This document shows positions 1 to 5,129 of a stretch of DNA of 5,142 bases, piece by piece (the first letter of the stretch is position 1; each line of letters begins with the position of its first letter). Below the pieces are notes generated by a model that made no database searches, was not told the DNA's origin, and saw only the letters and a program-made list of their open reading frames with translations. Source of the stretch: Syntrophaceae bacterium UBA2188 (lineage in GTDB: Bacteria; Desulfobacterota; BSN033; UBA1163); contig DCVM01000183.1 in NCBI GenBank assembly GCA_002327985.1, positions 1-5,142 on the forward strand, in the 5' to 3' direction. The position numbers were made by a program, and so were the translations under genes.

Positions 1-223
1 AGACTCCCTTCTTTTTTAGATCCATCTCCATTTCTCTCAGTTTTTGCGTTTCGATTCTCCTTATGTTACCCCTGTCAATCTTTAGGCCCGTGATTTCAGG
101 GATGACGTGAATCAAGATTATCTCCGAGTGAAATCCCTTCGCCAAAAGGGTCGCCATTCGAAGCGCATCTCTGGAAGGTTGCGCAAAATCCGTTGCCACT
201 AAAATCTTTTCAAGTAATCTCAT
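1..223 (-). CDS. Universal stress protein (UspA family), N-terminal part, cut by window edge
   Basis: The reading frame from the ATG at 221-223 runs to the window edge without a stop, giving 74 residues. It begins MRLLEKILVATDF, the usual first beta strand of UspA domains with the Asp that contacts the nucleotide in ATP-binding members. An amphipathic helix follows (PSRDALRMATLLAKGF), then the second strand EIILIHVIPE. This order is characteristic of the Usp alpha/beta fold. The final visible part is a charged helix rich in Lys, Arg and Glu, as expected before strand 3. The C-terminal G-2x-G-9x-G(S/T) ATP-binding motif lies outside the window, so ATP binding cannot be judged. The start is preceded by a purine-rich GAGAGAG about 8 nt upstream, a weak SD. 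The gene begins 31 nt after the M48 protease stop, so cotranscription is likely. Usp proteins are cytoplasmic and linked to stress survival; the specific role here is unknown. Confidence 0.9.
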   Translation of the reverse strand, partial: MRLLEKILVATDFAQPSRDALRMATLLAKGFHSEIILIHVIPEITGLKIDRGNIRRIETQKLREMEMDLKKKGV

Positions 224-254
224 GACGGGCTCTCTCTCATTTTGCTTAAAGATT

Positions 255-1034
255 CTATTCACCCCTGTAATACTTCATCGCCTCGGGGATGAATGATTCT
301 ATTTCCTGGATTCGTATTTCCGGAGCCGGATGGGTCGATAGGAATTCAGGTGGCCGCCCCTTTTCCTTACCTTTCTCATTCATTCTCTGCCAGAAAGAAA
401 TGGCTTTCCTCGGATCATATCCCGCCCGTGCCATTAAGACGAGGCCGATACGATCGGCCTCTCTTTCATGAAGCCGACTATAAGGAAGGAGGACACCCAC
501 TTGGGCTCCCGCTCCGTACGCCGCCATAAAGATCTGATTCGTGAGAGTCGGTTCACGGGAGAGCGCAAGGGACAGACCCATTCCTCCCAGTTGTGCTAAC
601 AAGGCCTGACTTACCCTTTCATTTCCATGTTTAGCAACGGCATGTGCCACCTCATGACCTATCACCACCGCCAACCCGTTCTCATCCTGGGTAATTGGAA
701 GAAGGCCTGTATAGACCCCTATCTTACCCCCTGGCATGCACCAGGCATTGACCACCTTGTCGTCTTCGATTAAGTTAAACTCCCACTGATAGTGTTTGAT
801 GTCCGAGGTTAATCCTGAATCCTTTAAGAAGTCTTCGGTGGCCTTGGAAATTCTCTCTCCAACCCGCCTAACCAGCTGGACCTTCTCCGTATCATTTGAA
901 AGCTTCGATTTTTTTAAAACTTCAGAATACTGCTGAAATCCTAAGGAGACCAGCTCCGATTCGGGAATGAGTCGCAATCCTTTTCTCTCCGTCAGAGGCA
1001 CCGTGGCGCAGGATAGAACCCCACAAAGGGCCAA
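255..1034 (-). CDS. M48 family metalloprotease, probable lipoprotein (BepA/LoiP-like)
   Basis: This is a zinc metallopeptidase of family M48. Counting from the TTG at 1034, the HExxH motif is HEVAH at residues 127-131, inside VVIGHEVAHAVAKHGNER. The third zinc ligand is Glu192 in HEREADRIGL, and the conserved late motif STHP (233-236) with Arg241 is present. The hydrophobic stretch LILALCGVLSC ends in a lipobox-like VLSC with Cys9, so the mature protein is probably lipid-anchored and faces the periplasm. Homologues such as BepA (YfgC) and LoiP (YggG) act in outer-membrane protein quality control in E. coli; a similar role here is inference. The TTG start leaves the signal peptide without its positive n-region. 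A strong SD at 1104-1110 and an open frame up to ATA at 1095-1097 suggest a true start 21 codons further upstream (280 residues). It follows the S2P gene closely and precedes the Usp gene by 31 nt, so it is probably in their operon. Confidence 0.93.
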   Translation of the reverse strand: MALCGVLSCATVPLTERKGLRLIPESELVSLGFQQYSEVLKKSKLSNDTEKVQLVRRVGERISKATEDFLKDSGLTSDIKHYQWEFNLIEDDKVVNAWCMPGGKIGVYTGLLPITQDENGLAVVIGHEVAHAVAKHGNERVSQALLAQLGGMGLSLALSREPTLTNQIFMAAYGAGAQVGVLLPYSRLHEREADRIGLVLMARAGYDPRKAISFWQRMNEKGKEKGRPPEFLSTHPAPEIRIQEIESFIPEAMKYYRGE

Positions 1035-1094
1035 GATCAGTCCCCCTTTGAACAGATGAGGAATGACTCTATTCTTTCGGCTTATAAGGCTCTC

Positions 1095-1110
1095 TATAAC
1101 CTTCTCCTCC
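1095..1110 (-). promoter_or_regulatory. Strong Shine-Dalgarno placed 6 nt before an in-frame ATA codon
   Basis: On the minus strand GGAGGAG (1104-1110) is followed by AAGGTT and then ATA (1097-1095) in the frame of the M48 gene. No ATG or GTG occurs in any minus-strand frame between this SD and the lipobox codons. Reading from ATA gives an n-region with several Arg and Lys, then LFKGGLILALCGVLSC, which is a complete lipoprotein signal. The TTG at 1034 has its own weaker purine run, AAAGGGGGA, 6 nt upstream, so it remains possible. The ATA is either a rare non-canonical start or a mutated or misread ATG. Confidence 0.5.
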
Positions 1111-1129
1111 CGATCCCACGACCTGCGGT

Positions 1130-2242
1130 TTATTTACCCTTGATCTGGACGTACCGGGCAATCCCATTTCTTGTAATCAACCCGATGATCCTATCCTTGT
1201 CGGTCACCGCAATCCGTCCTTTATCTTCTTTGATCATTAATTCCAGGGCCTTGATGGCATCGGCGTCAGGAGAGATCTCCCACTTTTTATCATGACGCAC
1301 GAAGACCTTCGAAACCTTCACCTTTTTCCAATCTTCTCTCGGAACATCTTTCACTTCTTTGAGGGTGATGATGCCGAGAAATTTACCGTCATCGATCACA
1401 GGGAAGCCCCCATACCCATATCTGAGAAAATAACTGTCCACCGCCTCATCAATCGGAATCGACGGATCAATCGTTTCCATCTCCCGGACCATGATATCTT
1501 GAACCCTAATCCCTGAAAGAACTTCTTGAAGGGTGGCTTGCTGATAACTGGCCTGGGCCGCGGTGTAGAGAAACCAGCCGATGAACATCAGCCATAACCC
1601 CCCCATGCCGCCCGTAAAAATGGAGAAGAGTCCAAAGAAGATGAAGAAGAGGGCGATGCCTCGTCCGATGCTGGAGGCCTTCTGGGTTGCATAGAAATAA
1701 TCCTTTTTCCTTCCCCATATGGCGGCCCTTAATACCCTCCCACCATCCATTGGAAAACCCGGAATGAGATTAAAGACGCCGATAATAAGATTAATCTGTG
1801 TGAGATAGGCGAAGAGGGGTCTGGCCCCTCCCGACGAATTCATCGTCAGGATGAAGAAAATGCCTGACAAAAAAAAGCTTGAGGCTGGTCCGGCAATGGC
1901 AATCCAGAATTCTGCTTTCGGATGGGGAGGTTCACCTTTCATCTGAGCAACACCTCCAAAAATAAAAAGGGTAATGCTTTCAATGGAAAGTCTGTATTTC
2001 ATGGCCACATAGGAATGGGCCAGCTCGTGGAAAGCCACCGAGACGAAGAGCAGCACTGCGGCCAACGCTCCTTTCATCCAGTAAGAGGCGATCGGAAGAT
2101 CCGGAGCGACTGTCGGAAAATAGCGGGAAGACAATAGCCAGGTGATCAACCCAAAGACAATAAGCCAGGAAAAATGGACCCGGATAGGGATTCCCATAAC
2201 GGTTGCAACCTTCCATGCCCCCTTCAATGATGTGCCTTTCAT
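1130..2242 (-). CDS. Site-2 protease family (M50) intramembrane zinc protease with C-terminal CBS pair
   Basis: This is an intramembrane metalloprotease of the SpoIVFB-like M50 group with CBS domains. The N-terminus (GIPIRVHFSWLIVFGLITWL, about 17-36) is the typical first membrane segment. The catalytic zinc motif HELAH is at residues 72-76 within a hydrophobic segment, and the second signature NLIPGFPMDGGRVLRA (158-173) supplies the Asp166 zinc ligand. Further membrane segments lie near 54-80, 112-133, 146-162 and 194-229. Two CBS domains follow, about 245-300 (with GYGGFPVIDDGKFLGIITL) and 308-367 (with GRIAVTDKDRIIGLITRNG). At 370 residues the length is normal for this architecture. CBS pairs usually bind adenine nucleotides and are thought to gate the protease by energy state. 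The substrate, often a membrane-bound transcription or sigma factor regulator, is not identifiable here. The ATG at 2242 has AGGAGG 7 nt upstream. The M48 lipoprotein gene follows closely. Confidence 0.96.
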   Translation of the reverse strand: MKGTSLKGAWKVATVMGIPIRVHFSWLIVFGLITWLLSSRYFPTVAPDLPIASYWMKGALAAVLLFVSVAFHELAHSYVAMKYRLSIESITLFIFGGVAQMKGEPPHPKAEFWIAIAGPASSFFLSGIFFILTMNSSGGARPLFAYLTQINLIIGVFNLIPGFPMDGGRVLRAAIWGRKKDYFYATQKASSIGRGIALFFIFFGLFSIFTGGMGGLWLMFIGWFLYTAAQASYQQATLQEVLSGIRVQDIMVREMETIDPSIPIDEAVDSYFLRYGYGGFPVIDDGKFLGIITLKEVKDVPREDWKKVKVSKVFVRHDKKWEISPDADAIKALELMIKEDKGRIAVTDKDRIIGLITRNGIARYVQIKGK

Positions 2243-2249
2243 ATTTCAT

Positions 2250-2256
2250 CCTCCTC
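2250..2256 (-). promoter_or_regulatory. Ribosome binding site of the site-2 protease gene
   Basis: GAGGAGG on the minus strand lies 7 nt before the ATG at 2240-2242. Another ATG (2247-2249) overlaps the spacer in a different frame, but it is too close to the SD and opens a frame with no protein-like features. The SD therefore supports the 2242 start. Confidence 0.75.
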
Positions 2257-2335
2257 AAATATCTTTTTGTTAATGGGTTTCCAAAATAACTTTCTCAAAC
2301 CCCTCCCTACCTCCCTTTGTTCCAAAGTGTTACCT

Positions 2336-2422
2336 CTATCCATACTCTTCAAAATATCGACCACCGATATGATGAATGACAAGAGCGATGAGGGTGATCA
2401 TATAAAATCGGTTTACTGCCAT
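2336..2422 (-). CDS. Doubtful 28-codon hydrophobic mini-ORF
   Basis: An ATG at 2420-2422 opens 28 codons ending at TAG (2336-2338). The product would have a short N-terminus (MAVNRF), a hydrophobic core YMITLIALVIHHIG and an acidic tail RYFEEYG, resembling a one-pass membrane micropeptide. The frame stays open about 20 codons further upstream to a TGA, with no other ATG there. No clear SD precedes the ATG; only a weak GGGA lies about 12 nt away. I do not recognise it. It could be a real small membrane protein, a remnant of a longer gene, or chance. Confidence 0.2.
   Translation of the reverse strand: MAVNRFYMITLIALVIHHIGGRYFEEYG
2354..2370. repeat. 17-nt inverted repeat (ATATCG-N5-CGATAT)
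   Basis: The arms ATATCG (2354-2359) and CGATAT (2365-2370) are perfect complements around a 5-nt centre. The stem is AT-rich and has only TTTT after it on the minus strand, which is poor for a terminator. It could be an operator about 110 nt upstream of the site-2 protease start, or chance. Confidence 0.3.
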
Positions 2423-2523
2423 GGCCCATTTAAATCCCTGTTCCCAAGATCCGGGTGGCAATTGAACAATAGACGATCAGGTCCGCCATGTCATACGGCG
2501 TGACTGTTTTTTAATGCCGAATA

Positions 2524-2829
2524 TTATTTTTTAAAAACACCGAACAGCTTATCCAGACCTGTCTTTTCAAGTTTCGAGATGGCTTCCAGTTCTCCTGCAT
2601 CGAGCCAGACCCCATCGCATTCGGAACATTTATCGATCTTGATATGTTTATAATCAATTTCGATCAACTCCATCCCGCATTTTGGACATCGCATGAAGTG
2701 CTGCTCTTTCAATCTTGTTTTTTCGTTCTCAGCCAGATCTTTGTGCTTTTCCTCTTCGATTTTTTTCTTCCTTTCGAACTCCATTCTTGCAAAATACTCC
2801 TCTTCTTTCTCGCTTGGTTTCCATGACAT
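2524..2829 (-). CDS. zf-TFIIB (zinc ribbon) domain-containing protein
   Basis: This small protein of 101 residues has an N-terminal half (about 1-45) that is almost wholly charged and probably helical, with many Glu and Lys (for example FERKKKIEEEKHKDLAENEK). It is followed by a zinc ribbon with Cys48 and Cys51 (MRCPKCGMEL) and Cys68 and Cys71 (IDKCSECDGVWLDAGELE). The CPxCG...CxxCxGxWLDxGEL pattern is the signature of the bacterial zf-TFIIB (PF13453) family. The family's name comes from a fold similarity, and its function is largely unknown, with nucleic acid or protein binding proposed. The tail LEKTGLDKLFGVFKK ends the protein. The ATG at 2829 is preceded by AAGGAGG about 9 nt upstream, a strong SD that fixes the start. 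It lies between a decayed patch and the protease cluster, 281 nt from the latter. Confidence 0.93.
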   Translation of the reverse strand: MSWKPSEKEEEYFARMEFERKKKIEEEKHKDLAENEKTRLKEQHFMRCPKCGMELIEIDYKHIKIDKCSECDGVWLDAGELEAISKLEKTGLDKLFGVFKK

Positions 2830-2860
2830 GGTGAACTTCCTCCTTTCTATTTTGATCGAT

Positions 2861-2873
2861 ACGGATCATCCGT
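2861..2873. promoter_or_regulatory. 13-nt perfect dyad ACGGAT-N-ATCCGT upstream of the zf-TFIIB gene
   Basis: ACGGAT (2861-2866) and ATCCGT (2868-2873) are perfect complements around one base. The dyad lies about 32 nt upstream of the zf-TFIIB start codon, in the 50-nt gap after the CBS-tail stop. The 1-nt centre makes a protein-binding operator more plausible than an RNA hairpin. No known regulator is assigned. Confidence 0.3.
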
Positions 2874-2879
2874 TACAGA

Positions 2880-2975
2880 TTAGTCGTGTACCTCTTCAAT
2901 ATTTCCTACCTGTTCCTCAAGGATATCTTTTAGGGTAACCAGACCCACGACTTTCCCAACGTTGCCCTTTCTCAG
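2880..2975 (-). pseudogene. C-terminal remnant of a CBS-domain protein
   Basis: In one minus-strand frame the codons from about 2975 down to the TAA at 2880-2882 read RKGNVGKVVGLVTLKDILEE and then QVGNIEEVHD. The GKVVGLVTLKDILEE motif is the last strand-helix unit of a CBS domain, close to the form found in CNNM/CorC (hemolysin-C, DUF21-CBS) proteins, where E-E-x-V-G-x-I and an acidic tail follow. Upstream in this frame (SLDGSSDCC...) the CBS pattern disappears, there is no start codon with an SD, and the rest of the domain is missing. It overlaps the preceding symporter-like ORF in a different frame. I read it as the tail left after a deletion; an unannotated frameshifted gene is the alternative. 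Confidence 0.6.
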
Positions 2976-3183
2976 GCAACAATCGCTCGATCCATCGAGA
3001 GAACCGATCCACAAACGGCAGGAATAATACCATTCCCAAGGCGATGAATGAGGTGTGAAACGCCGCGAGACTGATCGCTCCTGGTTCCAGCCCCAAAAAT
3101 TCCTGGCCCCACTGGATTCCTCCTAAAAACAGATGCAGAAACAGACCGACACCGCCGACGAGGCGAAAGAGAATGCTGATCAT
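2917..3183 (-). pseudogene. Internally deleted Na+/phosphate symporter-like fragment
   Basis: This 88-codon ORF begins at ATG 3183 with ISILFRLVGGVGLFLHLFLG, resembling the first membrane segment of Na/Pi cotransporter (PF02690, NptA-like) proteins. It then jumps to GLEPGAISLAAFHTSF and MVLFLPFVDRFSRWIERLLP (residues about 31-70), resembling the last segment of the transmembrane half of that family. The glutamine/serine-rich QSSSA-type substrate motifs and some hundreds of intervening residues are absent, as is the PhoU-like C-terminal half. From about residue 73 the frame reads a CBS-encoding segment out of phase and stops at 2917. Family members are normally several hundred residues long. 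The likeliest reading is a relic with at least two deletions, although a small two-helix membrane protein cannot be excluded. The family call rests on remembered similarity, not on a search. Confidence 0.55.
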
Positions 3184-3184
3184 T

Positions 3185-3196
3185 TTGAGGCCTCAA
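3185..3196. repeat. 12-nt perfect palindrome TTGAGGCCTCAA
   Basis: The palindrome lies 1 nt upstream of the ATG of the symporter-like relic on the minus strand, where an SD would normally sit. It could bind a dimeric protein or be fortuitous. Confidence 0.35.
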
Positions 3197-3297
3197 GCAA
3201 CTCACGTCCTTTTTTCATCCCTGTGGCAATGGCGGGCAGTTGCCTCAAGGAAACTTCTTACATTGATGCATGCCTCTCCATCAACATTCAAGAGGAA

Positions 3298-3327
3298 ATT
3301 ATACACCACGATATGTTTCTAAAACAA
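3298..3327 (-). promoter_or_regulatory. Possible sigma70-type promoter with perfect TATAAT
   Basis: On the minus strand TTGTTT (3327-3322) is followed after 18 nt by TATAAT (3303-3298). The -10 is a perfect match; the -35 matches only its first three bases. It starts 15 nt after the YihY stop and would drive transcription through the relic region towards the zf-TFIIB gene. Confidence 0.4.
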
Positions 3328-3342
3328 TGTCTCGGCCGCTTC

Positions 3343-4152
3343 TCACCTTTTTCTCGAGTCCCCCAGATTACGGACCAATTCAGCCCCCACCAGGAAGATA
3401 CTGGATGAATAGAAAAGCCACATCAGAAATGTGACAATCGCTGTCAGAGATCCGTAGATCGCTCCAAGTTGAGAAATCTTTACGGTCATATAAAAAGTAA
3501 ACAAGTGTTTTGCTACCTCAAGGAAACAGGCCGCAAAGAGGCCGCCCCACACGGCGTGACACAGAGGAATCCGCTTCCGGGGCAAAAGGAGATAGAGCGC
3601 TGTCGCAAGAAGAAACACCAGAAAAATAGGGATGACAAACCGCGAGAGAAAACGGGTGGCCACTGCCGCCTTCAGACCGGGAAAGAATTCATGGAGAGGC
3701 TCCAGCAAGGAAATGACCCATGTAGCCCCAAAAGAGATGATCGTAAAGGCCACCAGGAGTGTGATCGTAAGGAAGGAAAGCAAGACCGAGAAGACCAGAG
3801 ACCTCTTTGCTTCAATCCTGAAGACATGGTGGACTGCGGTCTCAAGAGAAACATAAAGTTGGTAAGAGAAGAGGGTATAAATGAACAGGGTCAGAATACC
3901 AATCTCCCTGTAATGCACGATGGATTCGAGTTCCTTCGTGATCTGATGGGTGACCTGTGGAAAAAGGCTGATCACCTGGGACAGAAAAAAATGATAAAGC
4001 TCGCTGTCCTGGCCGAGAAGGTACCCGAAGAGGGAGACCATGAGCAGTAAAAAAGGGACAATGGTCAGCATAAAAAAACAGGAGATCGCACCTGCCAGAA
4101 TCGGCCCATCGTCCTTGAAGAAATCCACAAAGCTTTTAAGTAAGATCCTCAT
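3343..4152 (-). CDS. YihY/virulence factor BrkB family integral membrane protein
   Basis: This is an integral membrane protein of 269 residues, the usual size for the YihY/BrkB (PF03631) family. Six hydrophobic segments are visible at about 21-47, 84-104, 119-147, 169-190, 197-222 and 230-260. Family hallmarks include the early DGPILAGAISCFFMLTIVPF segment, the aromatic YHHVF-like region (ETAVHHVFRIEAKRS), the PRKRIPLCHAVWGGLFAA loop and the final YGSLTAIVTFLMWLFYSS with VGAEL. The family was once labelled ribonuclease BN, which is incorrect. It is now treated as an inner-membrane protein, possibly a transporter, of unproven substrate. The ATG at 4152 lies 29 nt after the LOG-family stop, so the two genes are probably cotranscribed. 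Its SD is weak (GAAGATAGG directly before ATG). The C-terminus RNLGDSRKR is short, positively charged and probably cytoplasmic. Confidence 0.95.
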   Translation of the reverse strand: MRILLKSFVDFFKDDGPILAGAISCFFMLTIVPFLLLMVSLFGYLLGQDSELYHFFLSQVISLFPQVTHQITKELESIVHYREIGILTLFIYTLFSYQLYVSLETAVHHVFRIEAKRSLVFSVLLSFLTITLLVAFTIISFGATWVISLLEPLHEFFPGLKAAVATRFLSRFVIPIFLVFLLATALYLLLPRKRIPLCHAVWGGLFAACFLEVAKHLFTFYMTVKISQLGAIYGSLTAIVTFLMWLFYSSSIFLVGAELVRNLGDSRKR

Positions 4153-4181
4153 CCTATCTTCACTCTAAAAAAAAGAGGGGG

Positions 4182-5072
4182 TCAAGAAATCCGGTTGGTT
4201 TCCGAAATGATCGCCCACGCCTCCTCTGCCGTCTCAACATATTTAAAGAGCTCAATATCCTCAGGTGAAATGGTCCCCTCCTCAACCAGGGCTTCAAAAT
4301 TGATGATCCGCTCCCAGAACTCCCTTCCGAAAATAAGAACCGGAATGGACCTGATCTTTTTCGTCTGGATCAGGGTCAATGTTTCAAAGAATTCGTCAAG
4401 GGTACCATATCCACCCGGGAAGACTACCAAGGCCCTTGCCCGCATAAGAAAATGCATCTTTCGAATGGCAAAGTAGTGAAACTGAAAGCAGAGTTCCGGG
4501 GTAATGTACTGATTAGGCTTTTGCTCAAAGGGAAGAACAATATTGAGGCCGATGTTTTCAGCACCCACCTCATAAGCTCCACGGTTTGCTGCCTCCATGA
4601 TTCCGGGGCCACCCCCTGTCACCACAACACCATTAGGATGACCCGAACTTTTGTCGGGTTGAGAGATCAGAGAAGCAAGCTTTCTCGCCTCTTCATAATA
4701 TTTTGATTTTTCAGCCACACGGCGGGCTGTCTTTACCTTGCGGGCAAGTGACTCATTTGAAGGATTTATCCTGGCAGCGGCCTCTGCCTCTGCTAACTGT
4801 TCCTGGGCGACTTTTGGCTCCGGAATCCTGGCGCCGCCGAAGATAACGATGGTACTTTCAATATCATGCTCTTTCAATATCAGTTCCGGCTTTAACAATT
4901 CAAGTTGCAGGCGGACAGGACGGAGCTCATCCCTGAGCAAAAAATCGTGGTCCCTGAAGGCTAACCGATAGGAAGGTGAAAGGGTCTGGGGAGAAGGGAT
5001 ACATCGTTCAGCCGCCCGTGCATCTTCCAGGGCTGATGGAAAAGGCTCGTTCTTTTTTTTGTTTCTCATCAT
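4182..5072 (-). CDS. TIGR00730/LOG family Rossmann-fold protein (nucleotide 5'-monophosphate phosphoribohydrolase-like)
   Basis: This 296-residue cytoplasmic protein belongs to the LOG group, often misnamed lysine decarboxylase. The signature GGGPGIMEA (153-161) and the catalytic and phosphate-binding PGGYGTLDE (219-227) are intact, and the first Rossmann strand TIVIFGGARIPEP lies at 74-86. LOG enzymes split N6-modified or plain purine nucleoside monophosphates into base and ribose 5-phosphate; which nucleotide is used here cannot be told. The protein is longer than the ~180-200 residue LOG core. It has about 70 extra N-terminal residues, including FRDHDFLLRDELRPVRLQLE, and a charged helical insertion at about 87-137 between the first strand and the GGG motif. 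This matches the longer TIGR00730 subgroup. The first ATG of a double ATG (5072) has AGGAG 8 nt upstream. It is probably the first gene of a unit with YihY, behind the promoter at 5101-5129. Confidence 0.95.
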   Translation of the reverse strand: MMRNKKKNEPFPSALEDARAAERCIPSPQTLSPSYRLAFRDHDFLLRDELRPVRLQLELLKPELILKEHDIESTIVIFGGARIPEPKVAQEQLAEAEAAARINPSNESLARKVKTARRVAEKSKYYEEARKLASLISQPDKSSGHPNGVVVTGGGPGIMEAANRGAYEVGAENIGLNIVLPFEQKPNQYITPELCFQFHYFAIRKMHFLMRARALVVFPGGYGTLDEFFETLTLIQTKKIRSIPVLIFGREFWERIINFEALVEEGTISPEDIELFKYVETAEEAWAIISETNRIS

Positions 5073-5100
5073 TTCCTATGCTCCTTTTTTGTGGAAAATC

Positions 5101-5129
5101 TTTAGATAGATCTAAGTCTTAACTGACAA
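5101..5129 (-). promoter_or_regulatory. Probable sigma70 promoter of the LOG-family gene
   Basis: On the minus strand TTGTCA (5129-5124, 5 of 6 consensus) and TCTAAA (5106-5101, 4 of 6) are separated by exactly 17 nt. The -10 lies about 28 nt upstream of the LOG start codon, leaving a short leader that contains the AGGAG SD (5081-5085). Confidence 0.5.
5102..5115. repeat. 14-nt inverted repeat overlapping the -10 of the LOG promoter
   Basis: TTAGAT (5102-5107) and ATCTAA (5110-5115) are perfect complements with a 2-nt centre. The repeat covers most of the proposed -10 and the adjacent spacer, a typical position for a repressor operator. No known regulator consensus was recognised. Confidence 0.35.

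Larger units (their letters stand above)
2243..2523. other. Spacer of about 280 nt without a convincing gene
   Basis: The spacer lies between the zf-TFIIB gene stop and the site-2 protease start. It holds the protease SD, a 17-nt hairpin, and on the minus strand a purine-rich run (CAAAGGGAGGTAGGGAGGGG, about 2300-2319) of unknown meaning. A 78-codon plus-strand frame beginning at 2267 has Ser-, Cys- and Pro-rich content without motifs and no good SD, so I do not call it. Minus-strand frames are short. No GC-rich stem followed by a T-run that would make a confident rho-independent terminator was found. Confidence 0.6.
3184..3342. other. Spacer downstream of the YihY gene
   Basis: This spacer contains a possible promoter (3298-3327) and a 12-nt palindrome next to the relic ORF. 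It also holds a minus-strand frame (3257-3180) whose last codons read LPAIATGMKKGRELLEASK and whose TGA overlaps the relic's ATG. That frame may be the end of another lost gene, but it is only 25 codons and I do not recognise it. No rho-independent terminator follows the YihY stop. Confidence 0.5.

Noticed and set aside
1980..2258. 92-codon minus-strand frame sharing the SD region of the site-2 protease
   Set aside because: It lies in a shifted frame over the N-terminal membrane segments of the protease and gives no family-like sequence. The protease frame has full catalytic motifs.
2270..2298. TTGAGA-17-CATTAA as a promoter for the site-2 protease gene
   Set aside because: The -35 is fair, but the -10 matches only 3 of 6 bases; not strong enough to annotate.
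2267..2503. 78-codon plus-strand frame in the spacer upstream of the site-2 protease
   Set aside because: It has no SD, no recognisable domain, and a composition (Ser, Cys, Pro scattered) like random translation.
2972..3205. 77-codon minus-strand frame over the relic region
   Set aside because: It is Arg/Ser/Pro-rich low-information sequence in a different frame from the symporter-like and CBS-like pieces; a shadow.
3243..3527. 12-nt direct repeat CCTCAAGGAAAC at 3243-3254 and 3516-3527
   Set aside because: One 12-mer pair is about what chance gives in 5 kb. One copy is ordinary YihY coding sequence, and similarity does not extend beyond the repeat.
3469..4050. 193-codon plus-strand open frame
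   Set aside because: It is antisense to the well-supported YihY gene. Its predicted product is an unstructured run of charged residues without motifs, typical of the complement of a membrane protein gene.
4153..4181. T-run between the LOG-family stop and YihY start as a terminator
   Set aside because: Eight T follow the stop on the minus strand, but no GC-rich stem precedes them. The short gap favours cotranscription.
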